The notes: generated from the letters alone by a model not told the origin. A DNA stretch of 64,000 nucleotides from Chrysemys picta bellii (GCF_011386835.1 NC_088792.1:41530882-41594881), one strand, 5' to 3'; counted from the stretch's first letter, positions 54,301 to 57,670 are shown. Translations and numbers: made by a program.

Positions 54301-57300
54301 AGTTTTCACTCTTGATTATTTTGTTAGTTTACCTCTCAGGTATGTTTGCTCCTGTATCTCTGTGATGCTTAATAATTCTGCATTCTGTTGCTGGCAGCTT
54401 TTCCTTGCTTGGTGCCATGTTAGAGCTGATTGGGAGTTTATCTGGTAGTGGAAACCTGTCAAAGAATCTGTAGTCCAAAATCTTTCAGTGTCACCTGGAA
54501 AGGGAAGAAAGATATGTAATATTAATTATGATTGACCCAAATAGACTCTGTTATGCAGTCTGTGCTTCTATGGAATGCAAAATCTGTCAGAGTCCATCAA
54601 TATATGATATTAATTGTAAAATACCATCAATTCTAAAGCAACAGCAACACTAAAATCAAACCAGGAGTTGAATTCTATTAGTGTATATTTTTGTATAGTC
54701 TTCTAAACTTCAGAATTTTTTTTTGCAGGGAGGGGGAGAGCTAGGGTTGGGTGGGTATTTTAAATGTGTTTTTGCTCACAAAATCTAAGATAGCCTTAAA
54801 CATAGGTGAAAGGGGAAGGGTGAGCATCAAGAGATGAGCTGTCACTCATGCTCACCCATGCCCACGGGCAATCACCTCTGACAGCAGAGGAATGGTGAAC
54901 TTCAGGGATCTTGAGTTCCATTTCAGGCTCTGAAGGTGTGTGTGCTCTAGATGGCACAGACTCCTATGTCCCCAATCTTGAACCCTCAACCTGCCCCAGT
55001 CCTACTGCTGACTCCCAGTCCCAAGCCCATTCTCCTCATCTAGTTAGTCCCAGTCTCTACTCCTCAGGCTACTGGTCCCAGTCCCAATTTCCTTCCTGTA
55101 CAAGTCCTAGTCTCCCACTCCAGACTCCCTCTACCAGTTTCTCCCAGTCCATGTCTCCCCCATCATGCTCCAAGTCTCCCTGCCTAGCTATTCCCAATTC
55201 CCTCCACCACTCCCTAATGTGTCCACCATCTCTCCCCAGTCTCCAATCACCTATCTCCCTGGCCATGCTCTCTGTCCCCACTGGCTCCCAGTGCCAGTCT
55301 CCTTCTCCAGACTCCTTGTTCTCCCCTCTCTTGGCTTCTTGTCTCAGTCTGTTTGCCCAGCCAATCCCAGTTATCCCCCATGCAACCTGGCTCCTCATTA
55401 GATCTGTATTCCCTCCCTGCACCTCCTCCCCCCTCCAACTGGTTCCAGTTGCCAGTTTCCTTGTCCTGTCAGTCCCACTTTCCCCTGGCTCCTCATTCAA
55501 TTTCAGTTCACCATCCACTATCTCCCTCTCCACCTGTTTCCTTCCCTGGCTCCCAGGCCTACCCTCACCCAGCCAATCCCATGTCTCAATCTATGCACTG
55601 ATCTTCCCCCACAGTCACTCTGTGTGGATGGTGCATGTGCAGTCTGGTCACATGTATGAATTGTGAGATGATGTTATGCTATGGGAATGGTGCATGAGCA
55701 GTCTGATCAGCTGTAAGAGCTGAGAGAGGATGGAGCATGCTCAGCTGATCGGTGGGGATGGCTCATGCACAGTTCAGTCAACACTAGCAGCTGTGAGAGG
55801 CCCAAATATGCTCTGTGAAGGCAGAATCTTCAGAGATTTTAGTTACTAAAATATACGTCGTCTCCACGGAATATGCGCCAACTGTGATTTTCCAAAGGCT
55901 TATAACTTGACCAAATTCAGACAGATTTCCACAGGAATGGCATAAGCCAGGTCCCTGACACAAAGGGTAGCCTCTGCCAATTATACAATCTCTTCCCCAA
56001 AGCATGGGGATGCTAGCACTTTCCAAAGCCATAGTCATCAGAATTTAACATTGAAAAACAACTTTATTTTCCCTAATCGCATTCTCAGAAGTGGCTGAAC
56101 CAAAAACATTCAGCCCGAGGAAGATATCCATGAAAAATTTCAGCCCAAACAATTAACAAATAAATAAATAAATAAATAATGGAGAGATCCCATCTCCTAG
56201 AACTGGAAGGGACCTTGAAAGGTCATCAAGTCCAGCCCCCTGCCTTCACTAGCAGGACCAAGTACTTGCCAATTAAAGTTTGGCAAAGTGATAAGCAACT
56301 AAAAGTATGGTCTTATAATGGAGAGTGTTGGGCAATCTTAATAATAGGTCAGCCTAACAGCTCAGCCTATAATATGACTTAAGATTTCTTATCTAACTAG
56401 TGAGTTTTGCCCCAATCCAGCCCCTGAAAGTGTTTAAAGTTGGGCACTCAAAACACAGAGGCACACAAAATCATGTCACTTTTAAAAATGTAGGTTCTTT
56501 CTATCTATGTGCACGCACACACACACTTTATATGTTTGGGTATGTCTGCACTGCAATCAAAGAAGTGATTGCAGCTCGGGCAGGCATACTTGTGTTAGCT
56601 TTCATCTAGCTAGCACAGCTAAAAATAGTAGTGAAGGCACAGTGGCATGGGCTTCTGCTCAGGCTGAACAAGCTTGCCTGGAACCCTAGGCATGTACTCG
56701 TGTTGCTAGTCTGTAATGAAGCCTGAGCGGCCACATCTTCACTGCTATTTTCACCAGTACTAGCTAGATTAAAGTTAGAATGGGTATGCCTACCTGAGCT
56801 GAATTCACACCTCCGATTGGAGTGTAGATGATAAAGGGATTCCCTTTATCGTCTACATCCATTCCTTCATCCATCATGTAAACACACTGACCAGATCAGA
56901 AATGAGAGTCCAGCTTAATGTCGGGGGAGGGGGTGGGGGGAAGAGGGAAGCAATTTCCTGCTCTTGTTGTCTCTTCCTCAAAGAGGGTAGAGACCTGGAT
57001 AATGCTGCCATGAAGAAATGGCTCCACAAAGCAACTGTCCTATGGGGGATCACTGCACAAGGGATGTAATTGCAAGGGAAAGCAGAGAAAGCTATTTACA
57101 CCTTCTTCCCCCATTGCACACCCATGCAGAGCCATCAATAAGCTGGCCACAACCATTTGCAAGTCATGACATTCAGAATTAAAGTTCCTGTCCTCTCTCT
57201 CCCTCTGTACCTGTTTCTGATATCCTGCTAGGCCCTGTGCCTTCCCCTGCCTCCTATGTGAATCTGCAACTTTCCCTGAGGCGGGTCCCACCCATCACAG

Positions 57301-57490
57301 CTATACGGTTAATAACAAAAAGAATAGCCAGACTCTACACCAAACAGAGTAGCAAAATGCCCAAGGAAAAGCATGAGGTGAAGACCTTTAATATCCAATT
57401 TTTACAGTAGACACACAATGGAGACTTACCCAGCAGCTGCAAAGTACTGTGAATGAGAGAGAGGAAAACAAGCATTGTGGAGAACGTCAT
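88..57490 (-). CDS. MRC1: Macrophage mannose receptor-like gene, 28 coding exons, lacking cysteine-rich and FNII exons
   Basis: The family is an endocytic, phagocytic type I membrane receptor of macrophages, dendritic cells and liver endothelium; it binds mannose, fucose and GlcNAc through CTLD4/5, sulfated sugars through its cysteine-rich domain and collagen through its FNII domain. The 28 exons read here have consensus splice sites and compatible phases, and total 3751 coding bases. That is 1250 codons with stop plus one extra base, in exon 3. Domain order is signal peptide (residues 1-20), eight CTLDs (about 30-1158), stalk, membrane segment (about 1180-1202) and a 46-47 residue tail. Human MRC1 is about 1456 residues in 30 exons; the missing 207 residues are mainly the cysteine-rich and FNII domains. 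The C-terminal QNEHTVI closely matches MRC1 and rules out the relatives MRC2, PLA2R1 and LY75. Birds and reptiles can carry several MRC1-like copies, so this may be a paralogue. The frameshift leaves coding status open. Confidence 0.9.
315..1301. other. Intron 27, no recognised feature
   Basis: I see no repeat family, exon-like frame or structured RNA here. Confidence 0.5.
1302..1343 (-). CDS. MRC1: MRC1-like exon 27: 42-base stalk exon
   Basis: A small phase 1 to phase 1 exon encoding [13 protein letters not shown], which resembles the IIDAKPTHELLTTK start of the MRC1 juxtamembrane stalk. The stalk is shorter than in mammals. Exon 26 could also splice straight to exon 28 in frame, so this exon may be optional. 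Confidence 0.75.
1878..2060 (+). mobile_element. Short retroposon, inverted dimer, with hammerhead-like core
   Basis: An inverted dimer of a short element: the left arm (to about 1933) is the reverse complement of part of the right arm (1934-2060). It is flanked by a perfect 12-base target duplication AAAGAATGGCCA (1866-1877 and 2061-2072). The right arm has CTGATGA (1942-1948), a GTGGG/CCCAC hairpin and GAAA (1966-1969). Lineage unknown; Penelope-like elements are a candidate. Confidence 0.75.
2815..2937. mobile_element. hAT-type MITE
   Basis: A 123-base element with terminal inverted repeats TAGGGTGACCAGA and TAGTGTGACCAGA, flanked by a perfect 8-base duplication GTCTCAGT (2807-2814, 2938-2945). 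The 8-base duplication and end sequence fit the hAT superfamily. It has no coding capacity. Confidence 0.85.
4476..4643 (-). CDS. MRC1: MRC1-like exon 26: CTLD8 end
   Basis: It encodes [40 protein letters not shown] and ICKKPK. Phase 1 to phase 1, 168 bases. No EPN or WND, as expected for CTLD8. Confidence 0.95.
4644..6195. other. Intron 25, no clear feature
   Basis: A weak 'aggcacctaaat' type decayed palindrome lies near 4940-5060, similar in style to the one at 38.7 kb. Nothing else is recognised; open frames around 5.4-5.9 kb have no family resemblance. Confidence 0.4.
6196..6312 (-). CDS. MRC1: MRC1-like exon 25: CTLD8, second part
   Basis: It encodes [20 protein letters not shown] and [11 protein letters not shown]. 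Phase 1 to phase 1, 117 bases. The usual WIGL core is WTGI here. Confidence 0.93.
6680..7205. repeat. GC-rich repeat with recurring TTTAAAGGGCC blocks
   Basis: It starts with a palindromic GGTCCGGTCCGG / CCGGACC segment (6712-6752) and continues as alternating direct and inverted units built on 'gatttaaagggcc..ggggctccc' and 'gagccccgggccctttaaa', about 60-100 bases apart. It looks like a non-autonomous DNA transposon with internal minisatellite; no target duplication was found. Confidence 0.55.
8622..9557 (-). pseudogene. CR1 reverse transcriptase fragment
   Basis: A 311-codon open stretch with the RT blocks [40 protein letters not shown] and [13 protein letters not shown]. The catalytic box reads FADN instead of FADD, so the second catalytic Asp is lost. 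The frame then breaks near 8622; the homologous continuation is at 8207-8392. The enzyme would copy CR1 RNA at a nicked target; this one is dead. Confidence 0.85.
9633..9790 (-). mobile_element. Short retroposon, inverted dimer, without hammerhead core
   Basis: Two inverted arms share 'aagtattgggagc' and 'gtcttaaaggtgccac'. The flanks repeat TTTTGTATCTCG (9621-9632 and about 9792-9803). Same family as the copies at 23.8 and 44.9 kb, but the junction lies downstream of the hammerhead-like part. Confidence 0.7.
9803..9994. mobile_element. Tc1/mariner-like MITE
   Basis: Inverted ends CTACCCCGATATAAC (left, from about 9806) and CTACCCCGATATAAC (right, reverse complement ending near 9992), flanked by TA-containing sequence. 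The body has the 'cgggagccaata..ttactg..gttatagg' core of this family. Inserted in the CR1 copy. Confidence 0.65.
10814..10963 (-). CDS. MRC1: MRC1-like exon 24: linker and CTLD8, first part
   Basis: It encodes [20 protein letters not shown] and [20 protein letters not shown]. Phase 1 to phase 1, 150 bases. Confidence 0.94.
11183..11500. mobile_element. Decayed AT-rich MITE
   Basis: An imperfect palindrome with ends 'tagagctgagcaaaa' and 'ttttcaaccaattcc', rich in AAAATTT blocks. It resembles the larger element at 61.06-61.78 kb. Confidence 0.4.
13035..13200 (-). CDS. MRC1: MRC1-like exon 23: CTLD7, second part
   Basis: It encodes [39 protein letters not shown] and VCKRSD, close to human CTLD7. 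Phase 0 start, phase 1 end, 166 bases. Confidence 0.94.
13431..15010. repeat. LTR-like repeat, split by a DNA transposon
   Basis: The left part (from about TGTAACCCTTCTGCC at 13431) has the look of a long terminal repeat, including AATAAAGC near 13615; the right part resumes at 14807 after the inserted element. I could not fix the right end or a target duplication. Confidence 0.3.
13903..14806. mobile_element. Tc1/mariner (Tigger-like) non-autonomous element
   Basis: Perfect inverted ends CAGTAACTCCTCACTTAA and TTAAGTGAGGAGTTACTG, flanked by TA at both sides. A further inverted match 'acgactttaagtga' lies inside. The 0.9 kb body holds a GC-rich filler (14.2-14.7 kb) whose open frames show no transposase motif. 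Confidence 0.8.
15186..15391 (-). CDS. MRC1: MRC1-like exon 22: CTLD7, first part
   Basis: It encodes [20 protein letters not shown], the EEARNNCKK helix and [10 protein letters not shown]. Phase 1 start, phase 0 end, 206 bases. Confidence 0.93.
16638..16934. mobile_element. MITE with Harbinger-like ends
   Basis: Ends AGGCCTTGTCTACACTACC and, in reverse complement, AGGCTTGTCGTCACTACTGG. The TGTCTACACTAC core matches the ends of the complete Harbinger at 30.1 kb, so it was probably moved by that kind of transposase. Confidence 0.6.
17645..17747 (-). CDS. MRC1: MRC1-like exon 21: CTLD6 end
   Basis: It encodes [20 protein letters not shown] and [14 protein letters not shown]. Phase 0 start, phase 1 end, 103 bases. 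Confidence 0.92.
17748..19163. other. Introns 19 and 20 around exon 20, no recognised feature
   Basis: Apart from exon 20 (18355-18536) I see only plain AT-rich intron sequence. Confidence 0.45.
18355..18536 (-). CDS. MRC1: MRC1-like exon 20: CTLD6, middle part
   Basis: It encodes [20 protein letters not shown] and [19 protein letters not shown]. Phase 1 start, phase 0 end, 182 bases, donor GTAAAC. Confidence 0.95.
19164..19278 (-). CDS. MRC1: MRC1-like exon 19: CTLD6, first part
   Basis: It encodes [20 protein letters not shown] and [18 protein letters not shown]. Phase 0 start, phase 1 end, 115 bases. Confidence 0.93.
19736..19937 (+). mobile_element. MIR-type (CORE) SINE
   Basis: It begins with a tRNA-like 'gtgatctaatggacagagcactggactgg', continues with the conserved 'gatgaccttaggcaaatca' core, 'gtttcccgacctgtaa', and ends in 'gcgctatataag'-like sequence. 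These are the diagnostic blocks of MIR, an ancient amniote SINE. Confidence 0.8.
19949..19973 (+). repeat. (CAT)n microsatellite
   Basis: About eight uninterrupted copies of CAT directly behind the MIR end. Confidence 0.9.
20050..20545. mobile_element. MITE with Harbinger-like TGTCTACAC ends
   Basis: Left end 'tatgtctacactt' and right end 'aagtgtagacaaag' are inverted. The middle (20.2-20.45 kb) is GC-rich with repeated 'ggaaaggctcc' blocks and long but meaningless open frames. Confidence 0.5.
21265..22445 (-). mobile_element. CR1 LINE, 3' half
   Basis: Antisense CR1 with its 3' end near 21265 ('gattctaagactgaaagggacctcgagag', a CR1 tail form) and the C-terminal half of the second ORF. It is 5' truncated near 22445, inside the RT domain. 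Confidence 0.9.
21349..22320 (-). pseudogene. CR1 reverse transcriptase C-terminal half
   Basis: A 323-codon open stretch with [20 protein letters not shown], an intact FADD catalytic box ([11 protein letters not shown]), the [19 protein letters not shown] block and the CR1 C-terminal [16 protein letters not shown]. Just upstream (about 22400) the first catalytic motif reads YLVF instead of YLDF, and a stop follows, so the enzyme is inactive. Confidence 0.85.
22956..23098 (-). CDS. MRC1: MRC1-like exon 18: CTLD5 end, linker and start of CTLD6
   Basis: It encodes [19 protein letters not shown] (the WND Ca2+ ligand pair), a Ser-rich linker with an N-glycosylation sequon, and [13 protein letters not shown], the start of CTLD6. 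Phase 1 start, phase 0 end, 143 bases. Confidence 0.94.
23203..23396 (+). mobile_element. tRNA-derived SINE with CR1-type tail, copy A
   Basis: Starts 'gggatagctcagtggtttga' (A box) with a B box-like 'gttgtgaattcagtcc', then the CR1-like tail 'gacctttcaaggtcccttcc'. This is the common turtle pol III SINE. It ends in 'ctaggagataca' rather than the ATTCTATGAT form. Confidence 0.85.
23397..23588 (+). mobile_element. tRNA-derived SINE with CR1-type tail, copy B
   Basis: Directly behind copy A, same orientation: 'ggatagctcagtggtttgag', 'gttgtgagttcaatcc', and a tail ending ATTCTATGATTCTATGA, the CR1 3' octamer repeat. That tail shows reliance on CR1 machinery. Confidence 0.88.
23693..23793 (-). 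CDS. MRC1: MRC1-like exon 17: CTLD5 EPN loop
   Basis: It encodes [20 protein letters not shown] and [16 protein letters not shown] and the Glu of DENC are kept, so CTLD5 still looks able to bind Ca2+ and mannose. Phase 2 start, phase 1 end, 101 bases. Confidence 0.95.
23814..23939 (+). mobile_element. Short retroposon, single copy, with hammerhead-like core
   Basis: Starts TGCGTCTGAGGAAG and ends 'cagctacccctctgat', flanked by AGTATGAC (23805-23812 and 23940-23947). CTGAGGA (23819-23825), a GTGGG/CCCAT hairpin and GAAA (23843-23846) lie at the start. Confidence 0.75.
24089..24121 (+). repeat. (ATT)n microsatellite
   Basis: About ten copies of ATT. Confidence 0.9.
25020..25087 (-). CDS. MRC1: MRC1-like exon 16: CTLD5, second part
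   Basis: A 68-base exon encoding [22 protein letters not shown]. Phase 0 start, phase 2 end, and the split codon joins exon 17 as KFSWLDG. Confidence 0.92.
25872..26035 (-). CDS. MRC1: MRC1-like exon 15: CTLD5, first part
   Basis: It encodes [17 protein letters not shown] and [10 protein letters not shown]. As in other MRC1 proteins, CTLD5 lacks the extra N-terminal cysteine pair. Phase 1 start, phase 0 end, 164 bases. Confidence 0.94.
26132..26167 (-). CDS. MRC1: MRC1-like exon 14: 36-base linker between CTLD4 and CTLD5
   Basis: This small phase 1 to phase 1 exon encodes [11 protein letters not shown], matching the Pro-rich CTLD4-CTLD5 linker of MRC1. Both splice sites are good and it is needed to keep the chain continuous. 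Confidence 0.85.
26900..27055. mobile_element. hAT-type MITE
   Basis: Inverted ends CAGTGCTTAATTTGTA, identical over 16 bases, with related 8-base flanks ATTGTAAG and GTTATAAG (two differences). 156 bases, no coding capacity. Sequence just upstream (26.7-26.9 kb) may be an old L2-like LINE end. Confidence 0.8.
27064..29753. other. Intron 13, mostly without recognised feature
   Basis: No family recognised apart from two G-rich tandem 'actggggggaggggg' / 'actggggagggg' blocks at about 28926-28976. Confidence 0.4.
29754..29898 (-). CDS. MRC1: MRC1-like exon 13: CTLD4 sugar-binding loop
   Basis: It encodes [20 protein letters not shown] and later [18 protein letters not shown]. The Ca2+/mannose ligands of the family are all present: EPN, the Glu before His-Cys, and Asn-Asp of WND. 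The residue two after EPN, a Tyr in human MRC1 that stacks on the sugar ring, is Asp here. Phase 0 start, phase 1 end, 145 bases. Confidence 0.95.
30457..30973 (+). CDS. Harbinger Myb/trihelix-like protein, exon 1
   Basis: From the first ATG (30457) it encodes [18 protein letters not shown], an [20 protein letters not shown] helix and [19 protein letters not shown]: the trihelix/MADF-type domain of Harbinger second proteins, which in characterised elements binds the ends and helps bring the transposase into the nucleus. A Glu-rich stretch (EEEEDELAE) follows. The exon ends in phase 1 at CAG|GTGAGT. The frame is open with no lesion. Confidence 0.85.
31517..31715 (+). repeat. G-rich tandem duplication in the Harbinger intron
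   Basis: A unit of about 115 bases occurs twice (from 31517 and from 31632), each with 'ccagccacgcggtgggggga', 'atcatcccagagaattcatg' and a long G run ending 'tggttagtttg'. The G runs could form quadruplexes. Confidence 0.8.
32040..32542 (+). CDS. Harbinger Myb/trihelix-like protein, exon 2
   Basis: After the acceptor CCCTACAG (phase 1, matching exon 1) it encodes [17 protein letters not shown], a basic [12 protein letters not shown], and a charged repeat of RRDQREE-like heptads (about 32217-32310) likely to form a coiled coil, ending LPIPPQ-stop. With exon 1 the protein is 339 residues and intact. An AATAAA at 32657-32662 would end the transcript. Confidence 0.8.
32798..34195 (-). pseudogene. 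Harbinger DDE transposase, one in-frame stop
   Basis: From the ATG at 34193-34195 it encodes an acidic stretch ([15 protein letters not shown]), a helix-turn-helix ([14 protein letters not shown]) and the DDE catalytic domain: [10 protein letters not shown] (first Asp), ILGDPAYPL (second Asp) and [12 protein letters not shown] (Glu), with [16 protein letters not shown] between. A TAA at 33017-33019 interrupts the frame after RSDLS. The same frame goes on with [19 protein letters not shown] and 70-odd residues typical of the family C-terminus. The catalytic triad lies before the stop. A polyadenylation signal (minus AATAAA) is at 32691-32696. Confidence 0.88.
34198..34232 (+). repeat. (GGGA)n simple repeat
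   Basis: A run of GGGA/GGAG units just upstream of the transposase ATG. Confidence 0.85.
35267..35354 (-). CDS. MRC1: MRC1-like exon 12: CTLD4, middle part
   Basis: It encodes [19 protein letters not shown] and TWIDGSP, the WIGL-type core strand of CTLD4. Phase 2 start, phase 0 end, 88 bases. Its 5.4 kb downstream intron carries the Harbinger element. Confidence 0.94.
35355..37203. other. Intron 11, no recognised feature
   Basis: Apart from an A-run (36828-36844) I see nothing identifiable. Confidence 0.45.
37204..37331 (-). CDS. MRC1: MRC1-like exon 11: CTLD4, first part
   Basis: It encodes [18 protein letters not shown] and [16 protein letters not shown] of the main sugar-binding domain. 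Phase 0 start, phase 2 end, 128 bases. Confidence 0.94.
38400..38599 (-). CDS. MRC1: MRC1-like exon 10: CTLD3 end, linker and start of CTLD4
   Basis: It encodes [19 protein letters not shown], then [15 protein letters not shown], a Pro/Thr linker and [16 protein letters not shown], the start of CTLD4. Phase 1 start, phase 0 end, 200 bases. The acceptor pyrimidine tract is weak (TTTCATGAAG). Confidence 0.95.
38745..38972. mobile_element. Palindromic MITE
   Basis: Long inverted ends: 'gggtccagatttttaaaggt' on the left against 'agacccaggtttttaaaagt' read in reverse complement from the right, plus inner 'aagggatttaggcac' / 'gtgcctaaatccctt'. The whole element is nearly one palindrome. Confidence 0.7.
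39208..39396 (-). mobile_element. tRNA-derived SINE with CR1-type tail, copy C
   Basis: Reverse orientation of the SINE at 23.4 kb: tail 'atagaatcatagaat' first, A box 'ccactgagctatccctcc' last. Full length. Confidence 0.88.
39713..39861 (-). CDS. MRC1: MRC1-like exon 9: CTLD3, middle part
   Basis: It encodes [19 protein letters not shown] and THWNSAMPG, very close to MRC1 CTLD3. Phase 2 start, phase 1 end, 149 bases. Confidence 0.95.
40309..41067 (+). repeat. Possible LTR, unresolved family
   Basis: Starts TGATGGGC and ends CCTGTTACA, with a TATA box (CCATATAAAAA, about 40455) followed by a conserved-looking 'cagtcagttgctgcctggag'. It looks like a solo LTR, but I found no matching target duplication, so the ends are uncertain. 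Confidence 0.35.
42104..42219 (-). CDS. MRC1: MRC1-like exon 8: CTLD3, first part
   Basis: It encodes [16 protein letters not shown] and the loop to [10 protein letters not shown]. Phase 0 start, phase 2 end, 116 bases. An N-glycosylation sequon (NKT) is visible. Confidence 0.94.
42220..43434. other. Intron 7, no recognised feature
   Basis: Nothing beyond ordinary intron sequence. Confidence 0.45.
43435..43548 (-). CDS. MRC1: MRC1-like exon 7: CTLD2 end and linker to CTLD3
   Basis: It encodes [19 protein letters not shown], the closing part of CTLD2, then a proline-rich linker and PGCQR, the first Cys of CTLD3. Phase 0 at both ends, 114 bases. Confidence 0.94.
44360..44462 (-). mobile_element. 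MIR-like SINE fragment
   Basis: In reverse it reads as the tRNA-related MIR head: 'attaagcatggaccagg', 'atcctggttctgac' and a 'gtggtctaatgg'-type start. Short and diverged. Confidence 0.45.
44870..45092 (+). mobile_element. Short retroposon, inverted dimer with two hammerhead-like cores
   Basis: Two arms of about 93 bases are almost perfect reverse complements around a short centre (about 44963-44971). The right arm continues to a tail 'cagattcagactaac..ctctgat'. A perfect 13-base duplication AGTAATCATGAAT (44857-44869, 45093-45105) flanks the whole unit. CTGAAGA is at 44976-44982 and GAAA at 45001-45004, with the mirror copies at 44951-44957 and 44929-44932. Confidence 0.82.
45745..46563. 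mobile_element. hAT-type non-autonomous element
   Basis: Ends CAGGGGTTCTCA and CAGCGTTTCTCA (reverse complement of the right end) fit hAT-Charlie elements. Flanks GCCTAGGG and TGCTAGGG differ at two of eight bases. The 0.8 kb body contains a short inverted repeat at 46060-46128 and no transposase frame. Confidence 0.7.
46788..46850 (+). mobile_element. tRNA-like remnant, probably SINE head
   Basis: An A box-like 'taagctcaactgattgaga' and a B box 'ggttccaatcc' at tRNA spacing. There is no clean acceptor stem, so it is read as a SINE remnant and not a tRNA gene. Confidence 0.35.
47530..47742 (+). mobile_element. CR1-type LINE 3' end
   Basis: Plus-strand 3' end of a CR1 subfamily: 'ggaacaatttacacagggtc', 'ggaggtcagacgagatgatc' and a terminal short repeat 'atctatagatctatga'. 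Confidence 0.8.
47765..47919 (-). CDS. MRC1: MRC1-like exon 6: CTLD2, middle part
   Basis: It encodes [19 protein letters not shown] followed by [20 protein letters not shown] and DCVVMKGQ, almost the human CTLD2 sequence. Phase 1 start, phase 0 end, 155 bases. QPS replaces the EPN-type sugar motif, as is usual for CTLD2. Confidence 0.95.
47920..49189. other. Intron 5, little recognised
   Basis: A decayed palindromic repeat with 'ttaagcacatg' / 'catgtgcttaa'-type ends lies at about 48727-48850. Nothing else. Confidence 0.4.
49190..49372 (-). CDS. MRC1: MRC1-like exon 5: CTLD2, first part
   Basis: It encodes [19 protein letters not shown], the CTLD N-terminal Cys and WHxC-type pattern, through FIVSQLGY. 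Phase 1 to phase 1, 183 bases, donor GTAAGT. Confidence 0.95.
49373..50641. other. Intron 4, no recognised feature
   Basis: No repeat or exon recognised. Confidence 0.4.
50642..50788 (-). CDS. MRC1: MRC1-like exon 4: CTLD1 end and linker to CTLD2
   Basis: It encodes [39 protein letters not shown] and a Ser/Thr-rich linker. Phase 1 to phase 1, 147 bases. CTLD1 has no EPN or WND, as in other MRC1 proteins, so it is not expected to bind Ca2+-dependent sugar. Confidence 0.95.
50954..51504 (-). mobile_element. CR1 LINE, 3' fragment
   Basis: Antisense CR1: the 3' end at 50954 ('gattctgaggccaaaaggga') and the last part of the second ORF ([30 protein letters not shown]). It ends abruptly at the Harbinger remnant near 51505. 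Same subfamily type as the fragment at 47.5 kb. Confidence 0.8.
51505..52256 (-). mobile_element. Remnant of a second Harbinger family
   Basis: One end is visible near 52256, reading in reverse complement GGCCTTGGCTACACTTGC, different from the 30.1 kb element. It carries a Myb-like gene start and is truncated at 51505, where the CR1 begins. Confidence 0.65.
51514..51861 (-). pseudogene. Harbinger Myb/trihelix-like protein fragment
   Basis: From the ATG at 51861 it encodes [40 protein letters not shown] and [16 protein letters not shown], the same domain as at 30457 but clearly diverged. It ends where the element is cut; no exon 2 or transposase is found. Confidence 0.75.
53394..53508 (-). 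CDS. MRC1: MRC1-like exon 3: CTLD1, middle part, frameshifted
   Basis: The exon encodes [14 protein letters not shown] and, after a frame change, [19 protein letters not shown], both clearly MRC1 CTLD1. It is 115 bases long, although both ends need phase 1 and the length should be a multiple of 3. One extra T in a four-T run (53459-53462 region) shifts the frame and gives a TAA at 53450-53452. Splice sites look normal. Confidence 0.88.
54333..54494 (-). CDS. MRC1: MRC1-like exon 2: CTLD1, first part
   Basis: The exon encodes [19 protein letters not shown] and [13 protein letters not shown], nearly identical to MRC1 CTLD1. Both ends are phase 1, so it joins exon 1 directly as LLG-DTERFW without disturbing the frame. 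In other MRC1 genes this exon follows the FNII exon, which is not found here. Confidence 0.95.
54940..55615 (+). repeat. Degenerate pyrimidine-rich tandem repeat
   Basis: Loose repeats of 'cccagtctcc' / 'ctggctcc' motifs. The long Ser/Pro-rich frame running through it is a by-product of composition. Confidence 0.6.
56161..56180 (+). repeat. (AAAT)n microsatellite
   Basis: Five copies of TAAA next to the SINE tail. Confidence 0.85.
56181..56268 (-). mobile_element. tRNA-SINE / CR1 tail fragment
   Basis: Only the tail portion remains: 'aactggaagggaccttgaaa' and 'cctgccttcactagcaggacc', matching copy A at 23.2 kb in reverse. Confidence 0.75.
56538..56840. mobile_element. MITE with TGTCTGCACT ends
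   Basis: Left end 'ggtatgtctgcactgcaatc'; right end 'gattggagtgtagatg' is its rough inverse. Internal 'tagctagattaaag' and 'tcatctagctagcac' are also inverted. Related in style to the Harbinger MITEs. Confidence 0.5.
57430..57490 (-). CDS. MRC1: MRC1-like exon 1: start codon and signal peptide
   Basis: Twenty codons plus one base encode a hydrophobic leader ([20 protein letters not shown]) like the MRC1 signal peptide. The ATG at 57488-57490 has a good context (GCCATGA). The open frame extends upstream to 57601, but without another ATG, so this start is chosen. The exon ends in phase 1 at a consensus donor GTAAGT. Confidence 0.85.
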
Positions 57491-57670
57491 GGCAAATGTT
57501 TCATTCCTTTCTTCCTTTCCACTAAGTGATGAATGGTAATTAGTTGCTGTCAATAAAATCCTTCTGTAAGGAACCGTCTGGCAGGTCCTACTATGTTTCA
57601 AAGGGCTGACAGATCAGGGGAAAGCTCTGGGCTCTAAATAAGGAACTATCCTGTCACATGTGACATTTTG
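57491..57670 (-). promoter_or_regulatory. Putative promoter and 5' UTR of the MRC1-like gene
   Basis: Upstream of the ATG the minus strand holds a TATA-like TTATTTAG (57634-57641) next to an AGTTCCTTA stretch whose complement AAGGAACT has a GGAA core of PU.1/ETS type. An E-box CACATGTG lies at 57655-57662. Mammalian MRC1 promoters are known to use PU.1 and USF (E-box) sites. The start site is inferred, not seen. Confidence 0.4.

Larger units (their letters stand above)
54495..57429. other. Intron 1, where cysteine-rich and FNII exons would be expected
   Basis: Neither strand shows an FNII pattern (CxFPF..C..GRxDGxxWC) or ricin-B-like exon. The space holds a pyrimidine-rich repeat (54940-55615), a repeat at 55620-56045, a SINE tail and a MITE. 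Confidence 0.65.

Noticed and set aside
54911..55666. A 251-codon Ser/Pro-rich open frame on the plus strand
   Set aside because: It follows a degenerate pyrimidine-rich tandem repeat, has no domain, and begins without an ATG in good context. Composition explains the length.
55784..56038. Cys-containing minus frame in intron 1 as a candidate FNII exon
   Set aside because: The cysteine spacing and the missing PF, DGxxWC and YD elements do not fit FNII, and the sequence looks like a dispersed repeat.
57491..57601. N-terminal extension of the MRC1-like signal exon
   Set aside because: The frame is open upstream, but its first codon is TTG and there is no ATG before 57490; the residues do not look like a leader.
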